Positions 11,510 to 24,200 of a stretch of 64,000 nt of DNA are shown here, one piece after another. Source of the DNA: Ipomoea triloba (taxonomy: Eukaryota > Streptophyta > Magnoliopsida > Solanales > Convolvulaceae). Position 1 is the first letter of the stretch, and each line of letters starts with the position of its first letter. The stretch lies in assembly GCF_003576645.1 (NCBI RefSeq), contig NC_044929.1:5309495-5373494 (forward strand). Reading direction: 5' to 3'. Position numbers and translations under genes: made by a program. The notes below the pieces were generated by a model. That model saw only the letters and a program-made list of their open reading frames with translations, searched no databases and was not told the origin of the DNA.

Positions 11510-12006
11510 ACTAAAAAATGTATCTAATCGTAGGTCAGTCCTTTAATGGTCGATCTACTTGTTGGTTTAAGTATTTAAGCTCGGTTGATGACGTAAGGTC
11601 AGAGGTTCCCGAGCTAAATAAGGCTAAATAGAAGTCTCCAAAAGTCCTCTGTATTTAATGCGTTATTTATAGGAGAGCTGGGGAACACATGCCAGAAGCT
11701 CGACGTGTTCGACATGTGTGCTACTCATGCAGAGGGGCAGACCGGATCGGGGCCTCGCTGATTTCCCCACGTGCACGAATGTTCATGACGCCCTTGCTTC
11801 TACTGCCACTGGGTTGGGCTAATGGGATTGATGTCTAACTCTTTAAGTGAGGGAGGTCGAGTTTTTGAGTTTTTCACATTGCCCAGACCTAAGAAGCTAT
11901 GATCTAGAAGGACTCAAGTCCTGGGAAATAGGGCCACTAACCAAGCCCTGGTCGGCACTTTACAGTAGGTTGGGCTGAGTTGTTCCAGGGTATATTCCCT
12001 ATCAAT
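11510..12006 (+). mobile_element. LTR-like fragment with TATA-like motif
   Basis: A GC-richer stretch than its surroundings, with 'gttatttatagg' resembling a TATA region and ending in 'ttccagggtatattccctat'. A diverged copy occurs inside the CACTA element (about 42110-42300, with the tail part inverted at 41750-41900), so it is a dispersed repeat. It looks like an LTR, but 5-bp target duplications were not identified. Confidence 0.4.
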
Positions 12007-12227
12007 ATTAAATTAAAAAAAATGTGTGTTTTTAGTGCCCAAAAAGGTAATCAAGTGAGTGAAACATGATTTTCATACCTCAAAAGGTCACATATTCAAT
12101 TCTTGCACCTTCTTAGTCAAGCTTGTGGACTCAGGAGCGGATTTTGTTTACCTGATTCACTCCAAGTTTCCTTCCTCATAAGATTTTTTTTTTATCTCAA
12201 TTAAAAATTAACTAATAGTAATATGAA

Positions 12228-12495
12228 TTGACCTTGTGATTAAGTGACATGAAGTGACTTTTTTGAATGGGAGGTCATGAGTTCGAGTCTCTATATATTC
12301 ATTACTTTTTTTTTTTAATACAACTTACTCAACCTATTGAGAAGCACAAAGAGTCAACATCGCCTTACTTTTATCTATTCATCGATCTATACTTTCTCAA
12401 CCTATTGAGAAGCACAAAGAGTCAACATTGCCTTACTTTTATCTGTTCATATATACTTTCTCAACCTATTGAGAAGCACAAAGAGTCAACATGAA
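12228..12495. repeat. SINE head joined to a threefold tandem repeat of the SINE tail
   Basis: The left part (12228-12290) carries the SINE head in + orientation, with 'gggaggtcatgagttcgag' as B box. It is followed by three tandem copies of a 66-72 bp unit containing 'ctcaacctattgagaagc' then 'acaaagagtcaacat'. That unit is the SINE tail in minus orientation. The result is a rearranged composite rather than a simple insertion. Confidence 0.55.
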
Positions 12496-13004
12496 CACAA
12501 GGTGCTGGGCTCATATTCATTACTTTATTACTTAACATTTTGTTTTTTAATAAATTGAATTAAAATTTGTGCACCTTAAAGCAATCACATGCATGTCACA
12601 TGCTATAATGCAATGTAGCCATATATTGATATAAACAGCTAACATGTTTAATGTTTTAATTGAAATAATATAAGCTGTGCATATGATCATTGCTGTTGTA
12701 ATTAGCATTTTCCATATCTAATATAATAAAAACTAATAAGTGTGATTGAATGTTATGTTATAACATTTCATTTATGTTCGTTTTTTGGTTATATATTCTT
12801 TATACATTATGTTATAAGAGTTGTACTATATAGTATTTTGGACCATTATAACTTCCGTTATATGTTCCACTATTGTTATTGTGCACATTCGTCCATCATA
12901 TATTTTCTTATATTATTCAGTAATAATAATATATACACATTATATAGCGGAGTTATATGTTTGTTATTTCCTAAAATATAAATAAGAAATTTATAAAAAT
13001 GTTA

Positions 13005-13090
13005 TTCTCAACCTACTGAAGTAGCTGAGGCTCGAACCTACCCCTTCCACATAGGGGTGCAACCGGGTGCCACTAGACTACAAGGTGATT
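13005..13090 (-). mobile_element. SINE fragment, minus strand
   Basis: On the minus strand it reads CACCTTGTAGTCTAGTGGC, an A-box-like segment, then GGTTGCACCC and GGTTCGAGCCTC, a B-box-like segment, then 'ttcagtaggttgaga'. The same order is found at 14815-14940 on the plus strand. Confidence 0.6.
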
Positions 13091-13099
13091 GGCAATTTA

Positions 13100-14062
13100 T
13101 GAGAGATTAGTATAAAAATCAAATATGTTTCCACACTGACTAATCATGGTGGTTGATTGGAATACATTACAAAAGTGTAAAGCAGTTGCTATCCCATACT
13201 TTAAAACCATAATAAATTTGATGATTTAATGGCCCCAATCCACATATGTTTTCAATGATTTTTCTCTCTTTTGGAAATGGGAAGCGTAAGGTGTTGGGTA
13301 CTGGTAAGGGCTACATTGGAACTTGAAATATTCTTTAGATAGGGGTTAAAATTATACTCCGTATTAATTTTGTATAGTTGTACCTTTTTTTTTTAAGGAT
13401 GGAAGGGCGGAGACTCCGGAAGAAATACAGTAATCTCTCGTAACTACGTATCTAGCTAAGGGTAGGAATACAGAATACTCATAGCCTCCTCCTCAAGCAA
13501 TGTCATTAATCTCGGGGTAGGACAATTATCTCCGTCCAGATGCTATTCTAATTGTAAGTTAGATGAGCCAAAAGAAATACCATTAATAAACCGTTTTAAT
13601 TTATTATTATTTGTAAACAATAAATTAAATACCACATAATAATATGCATCCTTTTTGTTATAATTTACATGTTGGCCATCATCATTTTAATTGCTCGTTT
13701 TGTTTTTGTTTTAAAATAAAAATATTCATGATTGTAATGGCTAGCAACCGAGCTTCGTCTTGTATACAAAGACGAAGCATTCATCATTGTCCCATGGGAC
13801 AAAGATGAGCAATGAGCTCGCTTGTTAATTAGACGAAGATGTTTTGTCTTCACCTTAATTAATCAAACAACACTTAATTATGCAGTCATGGTATTCATTA
13901 ATTAATAAGAAAAATAAAATATTTGCAAAGGGCTACAAGTAGATAGCAAAGGGTGATTGCAATGGTGGCCAGCGGTAAACAATGCTATTTTTGACAACAA
14001 ATACACAATTTAAGGTAACTCCTAACCTCTCTTACAAATGAGAGTACGTGCACAGTCACTCT
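13100..14062. other. Intergenic, no gene seen
   Basis: AT-rich with no protein-like frame. A short inverted repeat around 'cgtcttgtatacaaagacgaag' (about 13755-13780) is present. Nothing else can be supported. Confidence 0.4.
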
Positions 14063-14071
14063 GGTCAATCA

Positions 14072-14366
14072 CGCAAATTATATTGTGGACCATGATCATA
14101 GCTGATATTATAGTTGTGTTGAACGGATATTGCAGTTCTGTTGAAAAGATACTGCAGTTGTGTTGCAAGCAAACTTCAGTTGCATGGAACACAACTGTAG
14201 TATCCGTTCAACACAACTACAATATCCGTTCAATACAACTGCAGTTCCAGATGGATGACACGACCTCTGTTCCGTGCAACTGCAGTTTCCTTTCAACACA
14301 ACTGCAGTATCCTTTCAATACAACTGCAATATCAACCATGACCCATGATCCACAGTATAACGACTG
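14072..14366. mobile_element. Second Mutator-like MITE of the 4785-5147 family, inverted
   Basis: Flanked by GGTCAATCA (14063-14071) and AGTCAATCA (14367-14375), an eight-of-nine match that fits a 9-bp target duplication. It starts with CGCAAATTATATTGTGG and ends with CACAGTATAACGACTG, the same two termini as the first element but in the opposite orientation. The body has the same TGTTGAACGGATACTGCAGT minisatellite, arranged as two arms facing each other. Confidence 0.8.
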
Positions 14367-14814
14367 AGTCAATCAAGCCCACTTTTGACATGACACTATT
14401 AGATTGGATATGCCAACTTTTTTTTTTCCTTAAATTTGGTGTGAGGGAAATAATTAATACTCCGTAAATACATTGCAACAAAGGAAAAAAGTGTTGCGAC
14501 AAAGGAAAGAAACGTTGCCGACATAGGAAAGAAACATTGTGGCAAAGGAAAGGAGTGCATTGGCAAAGAAAAAATACGACAAGGCCATGAAGTTACAAAT
14601 ATTGTATAAAGATACTTCATAAATGACGAAGAACAACTACCAAATCACAAAATGGTTTTCGACTATATCATGAAGAAGATGTCCACAATAATTCAATGTA
14701 ATTTTCATTTTATTTATGCTTTTATATTTTTATTTTATGTATTAAAATTTGAGTTCAATTTAAATTTGGTAGAGATATTTTTATATTTTAACTTATGCCC
14801 TAATAACTAGAGCC

Positions 14815-14975
14815 AAAGACCTTGTAGTCTAATGACACCCGGTTGCACCCTACATGGAAGGGTGGATTTGAGCCTCGGTGGATGCAATATTAGCTCTTTA
14901 TGTTTTATTTGGTTGAGAAAGTAGTTATGAACAGATAATACATTGTAATAGAGTCAGTAATACTAAATATAAAAA
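14815..14975 (+). mobile_element. SINE copy
   Basis: Reads 'accttgtagtctaatgacac' (A-box region), 'ggttgcaccctacatgg', 'tttgagcctcggtgg' (B-box region), then 'gctctttatgtttt' and 'ggttgagaaagtagttatga', ending in an A-rich tail. It matches the minus-strand fragment at 13005-13090. Confidence 0.6.
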
Positions 14976-14984
14976 AAAAATAAA

Positions 14985-16039
14985 AAAAATAGAGGACTAG
15001 ACACTCAAACACAAAACTCAACTACTTCTTGTACAGAAACTCTGATTAGCTAACTACCACTGATGCAATTAGCTGGATTCCAAATGGTGGTTCATTTATC
15101 ACCCATAACCCATATTTAAATTGGGCAAAAGCATTTGCAAGAAAAGCTATCATTATGTGATGCCCAAATAATGTATACATTCTTCAATTAAATTAAAAAA
15201 TGGAGCTAAGTCGAAATCCTTTTGATCAGTAAAAAACAATTAGTTCTAAGTCACACTCTAATAATATGCATTGAAAATGAATAAAACCTTTGTCCAAAGC
15301 AACTTAAAGGCGTTTCAACACAACTCTAATCTCAGCCTCCATAGCGCTACATGAGCCCATGCAAAACATAAAGCTAAGCTTGACAACCAAGTTCTGTAGC
15401 ATCTCGTATATGAGTAGTACTTGCTTGTATTCAACTTGACTCATCCCTCTTGAGGTTTACCCCACTTTAAATACTTAGCTTCTATGCATTATTAATAGTT
15501 TACCTTTTACAAAACTTCAATGGGGGCTAGATTTATACATCTATACATACCTATATTAATTACATTATTTACACATGTCCACCCGCGCTTGCGTATACTC
15601 TTATTAATCAAAATATTAAATTCATTTCTTTTTTGTGAAGAAAATATTAAATTCATGAACCAAAAAGGCAAAAATAAGAAACACAATATATAATAGATTG
15701 TCTAAAACTAAATCTAATTGTAATTGTAATTTCACTATTGTCGTCGGGAATCAAAGTATATATATAAACAGTTGTGTTCAAATGAAAACAAGCATTTCCA
15801 TGCGAACTTTTGAAAGAACGCATCCTAAGTACTACATGATGCACAACAACTACTCCAAGACGTACATGTCTAGAGGACGCATCCGGATGTGTGCGGTGCA
15901 TTCGTGTAAATATTTGGTGCATTCATGTAGTAGGTGCGATGCAATCGTGTAGTAGTTGTAGAGTTGGAGTAATTACTGTGCATGCAATCGTGTAGTAATC
16001 GCAGGTTCACATAGAAAGGCTGGTTTGCATTTGAATGAG

Positions 16040-16042
<3 letters not shown>
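14985..16042. other. Intergenic, no gene seen
   Basis: Contains scattered short repeats such as 'gcaatcgtgtagtag' (15930-15990). Opposite-strand frames at 15653-15952 overlap each other and have no family resemblance. Confidence 0.4.

Positions 16043-16098
<56 letters not shown>
16043..16098. repeat. (AT)n microsatellite
   Basis: About 28 uninterrupted AT dinucleotides. A further AT run follows the adjacent element at 16894-16920, so the element appears to have landed within one microsatellite. Confidence 0.95.
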
Positions 16099-16100
<2 letters not shown>

Positions 16101-16416
16101 AATTACCATTTTGGTCCACTGACTATAGGGGTCTTCTTAATTGCAGTCCACGACTTTCAAAAGTGTTAATTGCATACCCTGACTATTCAATTTTTGTCAA
16201 TTTTGGACACTCCAGCTAAATTGCCGGCCAAATCTCACCGGAATTTCCTAAACCCTAAAATAACAAGGGTATTTTGGTCATTTCACATTCTTGTCTTCTT
16301 CTCCGGCCACCTCCCCCTTTTCTGGCACTTTTCCGGCTTGGTTTTCCGAAGGCAAAGAACGGTTTGCTTAGCTCGACTTCAAATTTCCATTTTTGTCCTC
16401 GCCCCTATTCGACTCT

Positions 16417-16447
<31 letters not shown>

Positions 16448-16892
16448 AGAGAAACAAAGAGAATCTCAATCTGGTGTTGAAAGGCCATGTGTCGTTGTTG
16501 ATGTTTTGGACTCGTAATCCTTGAATCCGAATCCGACATTATTTTTTTTGATGAAGCAGACAACCCCTCCCAAGACGATTTAGCTTTTTAATTTTTTTTC
16601 TCTGATGAAGTGAGATTAATGTGCTATCAGCTTTGCTTCTCAAGAGGGGAAGTGAGATTAACGTGCCGGAAAAGTGCCAGAAAAGGGGAGGTGGCCGGAG
16701 AAGAAGACAGGAATGTGAAATGACTAAAATACCCTTGTTATTTTAGGGTTTAGGAAATTCCAGTGAGATTTGGCCGGAGTGTCCAAAATTGACAAAAATT
16801 GAATAGTCAGGGTATGCAATTAACACTTTTGAAAGTCGTGGACTGCAATTAAGAAGACCCCTCTAGTCAGTGGACCAAAATGACAATTTGCT
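16099..16892. mobile_element. 0.8-kb non-autonomous element with ~230-bp terminal inverted repeats
   Basis: The left arm (16099-16337, starting CAAATTACCATTTTGGTCCA) and the right arm (16664-16892, ending TGGACCAAAATGACAATTTG) are inverted copies with few mismatches. The central 330 bp contain a GA microsatellite and no coding sequence. Long inverted repeats suggest a Mutator-like or fold-back element. Target duplication cannot be read because both flanks are AT repeats. Confidence 0.8.
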
Positions 16893-17336
16893 CATATATA
16901 TATATATATATATATATATAAAGAATGCAAGAACTTTATCCATTTGCATTCATGCATGTATGCCATCTGATCCACTGATCACTGCAGAGGAAGAGAGGTC
17001 AGTTATCTACACACTGCTATTAGCTATACTATAACCATGCAATTTGGTTGGTTATGTATTTTTATGAATTCTGATTATTTTTGTGGTCCAAAATACAAAT
17101 AGTCAGTAGTAGTGAGGGGGAGGGGCATTATCGTCCTTTCACTAAACTAACAACATGTGATTTTCAAATGCTTCTGAATTCCATTGGTGCTCAAAAATTC
17201 AAAATAATTTGCAGCAAAAAAAGAAAAAAAAAAGGAAAATACAAAAATATTCAGCAGTATTTGTATTTCCCACTAAAATGCTTTTTGAGCTTTAAGGAGG
17301 TAAAAGAAGAAAAAGAATGCTACAGAAGTACAGAGT

Positions 17337-18216
17337 AGCAAAGCAAAAGGGGTAAATGCTCTTCCTTCTCCGTTAGTCTTGGGGGTTTTGTTTTCTCGAT
17401 TCTCTCTTTCTCTCTCTATAGAACCACCCGAGGATTGGGCAGTAGGGTTTTCAGTCGGATTTTGCGAAATTTTGGTATTTTTTTTTACTTGAATTAGGTT
17501 AATGTTGGGTGTAGTTTCAGTTTTTGTTGGGATGTTAAATGCATGTTTTGGAATCGACTTTGATGATCTTTTGGCGATGCGGAGAGAAGATTGAAGTTGA
17601 AGCTCTCTTGTTTCATATTTGAGCTCTCACTCTTTTTTTGTAATAATTTTATTTTTTCTGAAGGTGTACAGATTTATCACTTCCAGTGAAGCATTTCTGA
17701 CAGAATTTGGTTTCCGAGGTTTGTGTCAGATCGATTTTTGCTGGACCTGTAGACTACATTGTGTTTGGAGGGATCGGAATTGTGATATGATGGCGATGTT
17801 TTGTTGAAGCGAATTGAGGGGTTGGGACTGGATTTGGAGCTTGGAAGTTCGTTTTGGTTCGATTAGGGTGACTTGTTTTTTCAGTTATCTTACATTTTTG
17901 ATTTTAAAAAAAATTCTGAACATCTAAGATTTTTTTGAGGATACTATTATAGTTTGGAGATGATGTTGGAGTGATTTTGATGTTGATGTGGTAATGGTGT
18001 GATTGATCAGTAAGGAGCCACTATTTGGGGTCTATTGTTGGTGGTGTGTGTTTGGCAAGCTATATTTGTATGTTATGCTCCTCTCCATAGTGGGACCTTG
18101 TGGAAAGCTTAATTCACTTTTGTCAAGAAAAAGTGGAGAAAAGGTTTAGCTTTTTGATCCAATTATTAGAGCCCGATCATATTGAAGAATTTGGTCGAAG
18201 GGAAGCAGTTAAAAGA
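17337..18216 (+). promoter_or_regulatory. Presumed 5' leader of the class VIII myosin gene
   Basis: CT-rich leader-like sequence begins near 17355 (TTCTCGATTCTCTCTTTCTC), as in many plant 5' UTRs. A stop codon in the myosin frame at 18088-18090 lies in 'ctctccatag', which could be the acceptor of a 5' UTR intron. The first in-frame ATG after it is 18217. The exact transcription start and any leader intron are not determined. Confidence 0.45.
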
Positions 18217-21200
18217 ATGACACAGAGGGCTAACGGTTCTTTGCCATCTCTTCAGTCAATCAAATCTTTGCCTGTGGATGCTAGATTTGTGCAATCTGGT
18301 TCCTTAAAGAAACCTGATGTGGTGAATCAGAAAGGTTATAGGATGGCATCAGATATGGTTGCAGATAATGGAGAATTCTTTGCTGAGGTTAATGGCATTT
18401 CTAATGAGGACAATGACGAATCCCCTTACAGAAGTTTTAGCTTTTCTGCCAATGAAAGGCCTTCTGCAGTTGATGATGATCTGAATGTCACTACTTACCC
18501 TTCACGATCGGTTGCCCCAACTAGTGCTGAGTCAAAGTGGAGTGATACCAAGTTCTATGCAGCCAAGAAGGTAACATCCTAATCTTGGACTTATCTACAT
18601 GCCATTAAGTTAGTTCTTGTCACGTTTTATGTTTGTCATTTGAAGAATGCTTTAAAAACCAACCGATTAGTTATGTGCTTTGTTTGTTAGTGGCATCTTG
18701 TTTCCTGGTGTAGTTTGAGACAATGGTTTGAGAGTTTATGAACCTGATGGTTCATGCTTTACAGCTCCTGAGTGAATGAAACTGTAGGGTAGCTTCTGTA
18801 TATAAGGTCAAGCTTGAAGAGACATTTTAAACTTTGCAGAAATGAAACAGATACAATTATATTCTCCGAGGATCAGCTGCTGCTTTGCTCAAAATAACAA
18901 GAACAACAATAGCAGCAGCAAGAATAACAACATCAATAATATTATTGAGTAGTAGATCATTCCCCTACTGTTTGGTGAAAAGGAAAAATTATTGGGAGCT
19001 ACCCTAAATGATGAATCCATTGGCTAATACCTAGAGTATTATGCTATTCCTCTCACATTTGTAAAGTTTTGGATGCCTTAATAATATGCTCTAGATGAAT
19101 TGATTATTAGGTGTTGTGGTTTCCTTGTGAACTATGTGAGAAGCTAGTTTTTGTTTTCATTCTTTCTGTTTTTCCTTGTATGTCCTCTTGGAAAATGGAA
19201 AATAGTATAAAAAAAAATCCTGATCGTAATCATCCTATACTAGAAGTTTTCTCTACAATTTTACTTCAGGAGTGGAATATTAGTGTGATGATAACTCCTG
19301 TACTTCCATTCAGCAATCTCATCCAGTGTGATTTATGAGCTAATGCTAGGAGCACCTTGTATTGCATAGTGGTTGCATTTATTAAAAAAGAAGAGTAGGC
19401 ATGCTGCAATGGAATTTGTAGGACATAAAGCCCTTTTACATGGTTTGAGACTTTGAAGGAAACTTGATAAAGAAGTGCATTGCCTCTGACACGCATCAGA
19501 ACCGTTGGATGGTATATTACTCAAGAAAGGCAGTCAGCACAAGAATGGAAATCAAGCAAATCAGGCAGCAAATTTGCAGATCATAAACATATCATAAATC
19601 ATGAGATTTAACATAAAATCAGTTCCATAATTGATCCCGTTTACTAAAAGATTGAATTCAATCAATTAGTTATTCTAACCCATGGCCTTATAAACCCATA
19701 TGCTTCTCTCTATTTTTTCAATGTGGGATTCCTAAAACTCACCCTCAAGTGGACTACTGGGCCATTTTGAATCTAACTAGTTGACACTTGCAATTGGATT
19801 GGACCCTCTCTTGAAATGGAAGCTTGGAAAATTGGACACCCTCCCACTTAAAGGAAGCTAGGACACCACTGAAACACCATGGGCAGACAACTGGGTGAAC
19901 TGGCCTTGGGCCACTAGGACGGGACATCTAGACAAACTATAGGGCAAACAAAGTGGGCCAAACAAACTTTGATATCATGTTAGAATCTAAGATTGAACTG
20001 AGGTCACTCAATTGGGCTGTAATGCACATGGGCTAAACCACACTGGGTATTGAATTCAATTAATTAGTTAGTCTAATTTGTGACCTTATAAACCATTATG
20101 TTTCTCTCTATTTTTTCATTTTGGATTCCTAACATATACATTGTATTACATTATAAGTAGGGACCTCGAAGGCATTGAATAAACATCCTAAGTAATATAG
20201 CTCTAGGAACTGGGCAAAGGATCTATATTCTTGCTGGAGGGTGTCTCTTCACATCCTTGTTTGATCTCTTTGTTCAATAATAACAGACTTAACAGTTGCT
20301 ATCATTCTTCCCTTTTCCCTGCCGCTTTACTTTAACAGCTGGGATTCTCAGAGTGATAGCTATTTGAACAGTATATTACTCTATTCTTTAATGTATATTT
20401 AACTGCAAGGCCTCTAATGTTATAAGTGTAATTTAGGATGTAGAAGATTTGTGGTCAAGGTGCTTTTGCTGTCCCGATCATGTGTCTGCTTCCTTTTTCA
20501 GATGCATTTTACTTGTACTGCCATTGTCTATTCCAGTGTTGAACCTTGATAGATAGCTACTGCCTAATCTATCTTTGATATTTTTGATTTGCTTCGGATA
20601 AAAACATTCATAAATGTTTTCTAATTTTGGGATATTCTGTTGTCATTCAGCGTTGTCATCATTTTCCAGTAATATTTTCTCCTTTATCAATGAAATATCC
20701 TTTTCTATCATTTTCTGCGTATGTGGAGAATTAACTGTGTCTCTACTCTCTCTCTCTCTCTCTCTCACACTCTCTTGGGGTGATTAGGCCTCTTCTTGAT
20801 TTTTGTAATCATATTTGCATAGGAGCCGAGGATTTACCCATCTGAATTTGTTATCATCTTTGCACATTTTTACTGATTTTATTACCTATTTATTAAAGTT
20901 GGCTTTTTTAAAAAGGTCCGTTCTTGGTTACAACTTCCGGATGGAAACTGGCAGCTGGTAACAATTATATCCACCTCTGGAACTGAGTCAGTGATATCAT
21001 TCTCTGATGGAAGAGTGAGTTTATTTAGATTTTTTAGATGTAAAGTAATCAATTCGATATCTCTTATTCTCTTTATCTTTTTTTGTTCTGCCTTGATCTC
21101 AGGTGCAAAATGTGAAATCTGAAAATCTGCTACCAGCTAATCCAGATATCCTTGATGGGGTGGATGATCTTATGCAACTAAGTTATCTGAATGAGCCATC

Positions 21201-24200
21201 AGTTCTGTATAATCTTCAGTACCGGTACAATAAAGATATGATATACGTAAGCACATATTTGGAATTTTTGATGTTTTGTTAATCTTGCTTGTGAAGAACT
21301 TGTTTGACTCATAAAATAATGTATTTCCAGTCTAAAGCTGGACCTGTTCTTGTTGCGATTAATCCCTTCAAGAATGTTCCATTGTATGGGAATGATGACG
21401 TTGAAGCTTATAAGCGTAAATCCTCTGATAGCCCACATGTGTATGCTATCACAGATACAGCAATGAGGGAGATGGTTCGAGGTACTCTATGGTTACATAA
21501 TGACTTTTTTTTTTTTTTTTTTTTTTTTTTTCCTGGGGATAATGATTAGGTTTCGTGGACTTCTGTGGTTATTTATTTTAGAGAAGTCTGACACATCATT
21601 TTTATTGCAGATGAAGTAAATCAGTCTATTATTATAAGGTTAGCAAGTTCAATTCTTCATAGTTATCATTGTTGTTGTCTCGTAAAAGTGAAAACTTTAT
21701 TCTAAAGTCAAATTCAAAACTATACCTAAACGGTATTGATTTCGATTTTTTTTTTTTTAATGAAACTTTGAAGAATGTAACAAACATAAGCATAGGTTTG
21801 ATAACAAAGTGAAACATGAATTATTGAAGGATGACAGGCATGAAGTGTTTTCAACAGTGGCATATTAAATATACCATGTTGCATAAACATGTCCTGCCTG
21901 GTATTGTTCTGCCAGTAAGGCATAGAATTATATTTTTCTGTACATTGCAAGCGCTGCTCATTTATTTACTCTTTGTTTTGTCACCAGTGGAGAAAGTGGA
22001 GCAGGCAAGACTGAGACAGCAAAGATTGCAATGCAATACTTGGCTGCACTTGGAGGTGGCAGTGGAATTGAGTATGAAATTCTGAAAACAAATCCCATAT
22101 TGGAGGCCTTTGGAAATGCAAAAACATTAAGGAATGATAACTCAAGTCGATTTGTAAGTTTAATTAATAATCATTAGTTAATCCTTTTTCTTTGTTAATA
22201 ATACTTAATATAATGGAATATAATGATATTTTGTACAAGTGAAGTTCTGATGTACTGTTGCTAGACTTTGATAATTTAGCGATTCATTGACAGGGAAAGC
22301 TGATTGAAATCCATTTTAGTGAGACTGGAAAGATATCTGGTGCTAATATTCAGACTTGTAAGCAAGCATTTTGTTTGGCTTTCTTGTGATGTGTATGCAC
22401 ATGACATTTACTTTATGAGGTTACTCTGACTAACATTGTGATGCACTTTTGTTTTCTGCTTTTCTGCTCTGCACTGTGGTGCTTAATCTTCTCAGTTCTA
22501 CTTGAAAAGGTATATCTCTGTTATATTTTTTCAATATTGGTTAATTCAAGTGTTTCTTATATGGACTTCATTAAGTTTCTACTTTCTACTTGCAGTCAAG
22601 AGTGGTCCAGTGCACAGAGGGAGAAAGGTCATATCATATCTTTTATCATCTCTGTTCGGGAGCTCCACCTGCACTAAGGGGTACAAATCTAATAAAATAT
22701 TAATTTTCTAATGGGGTGTTCATTGCATTAGTTTGGTAGACAAACAGTTTGCTTGCTAAAATGTTATGTCTGCTTGTATGTATAAGAAATGATACTCCAT
22801 ATAAGTCTGTTAGAGGGAACATAAAAATAACTTTTCCCCCGTCTCTTTGGGCCATGTGAGAAATCATTAGCAGAGGGGATATTTTATCTGGTGCTCTCCA
22901 CTACAAATTAGGTATGAGCTTGAAGTCAGGATAGGATATTTGCAAACCAAAACCAGGTTAAACTCAGACCAGATGGTTGCTGTATATTTATAGTCCTGCA
23001 TAAGTAAAAAGTTCCCTTAAACAGTGAATGCCTGAATGGTTTCCATATTTTCTCGCTGCTTTATAGAGTTGCGAAATCCTAGATGTATAGATGATGAAAC
23101 TGTAAGAATAATGTCATACAGGGAAATTTATTTATAGTATTTCGCAGTTGAAGTGTCTTGTTCCTTACTCCAGGATACTACCATGTAATTGATTTCTAAT
23201 GTATTTTTCTGACATGTTAAGTATGAGTTTTCTTAATTTTCACTTTTTTTGAGTCTCCTCTTGCAGACAAATTAAATTTGAAGGGAGCTTATGAGTATAA
23301 ATATTTGAGACAAAGTAATTGCTTCTCAATTTCTGGGGTTGATGATGCCGAACAATTTAAATTTGTCACAGTAATTCTCTTTCCTAGTCTATTTTAGACT
23401 TTTGTAGATGCTTCACATTATTGTAATCTGTTTTGATATATATTTTTTCTTTCCATGTGAAGCAAAGTTATGTTTCCAGAGGCTAAATTTTATTGTTATG
23501 TTTCAGGAAGCTTTAGATGTTGTCCATGTTAGCAAAGAAGACCAGGAAAGTGTATTCTCAATGCTAGCAGCAGTGTTGTGGCTGGGGAACATATCCTTTA
23601 CAGTTATTGACAGTGAAAACCATGTTGAACCTGTTGATGATGAAGGTAAAAGTTTTTAAAACCTTAAAACTCTTTAGTAGGTTGAAGGTCGAAAGAACCT
23701 CAGGGGTTTAGCAAAACCCTTCTGCAGTTTCAATTATTCTTGCCCCAAAATTTGTATTTCGTAACTGTTAGTTTATATCATTTTAATGTGCTTATAGAGA
23801 AGTAGCTCTTCTTGTAACTTGGAAGTTTTGATGTTAACATTGATACCTACTTTTCCAGGTCTGATTACTGTTGCTACTTTATTGGGATGTGAGGTTGAGG
23901 CATTAAAACTAGCTTTGTCAACACGAAAAATGAGAGTTGGAAAAGATAACATAATTCAAAAGCTGACGGCATCTCAGGCATGGATGCATTCAGATTAAGC
24001 AGTTTTATGTGGAAAGTGGTATTTTTTAAGATATTATATATACTGGGAGACTAAGTACTTATTGGATCATATGTTTACATCATTCAGGCCATTGAAACAA
24101 GAGATGCGTTGGCAAAATCAATTTATTCTTGCTTATTTGATTGGTTGGTTGAACAAATAAATAAGTCACTTGCAGTTGGAAAACGCCGAACTGGGAGATC

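Noticed and set aside
18100..18216. Upstream extension of the myosin protein by 39 residues
   Set aside because: It would start at GTG, not used for plant nuclear genes; the first in-frame ATG after the stop at 18088 is 18217, which also fits the family N-terminus.
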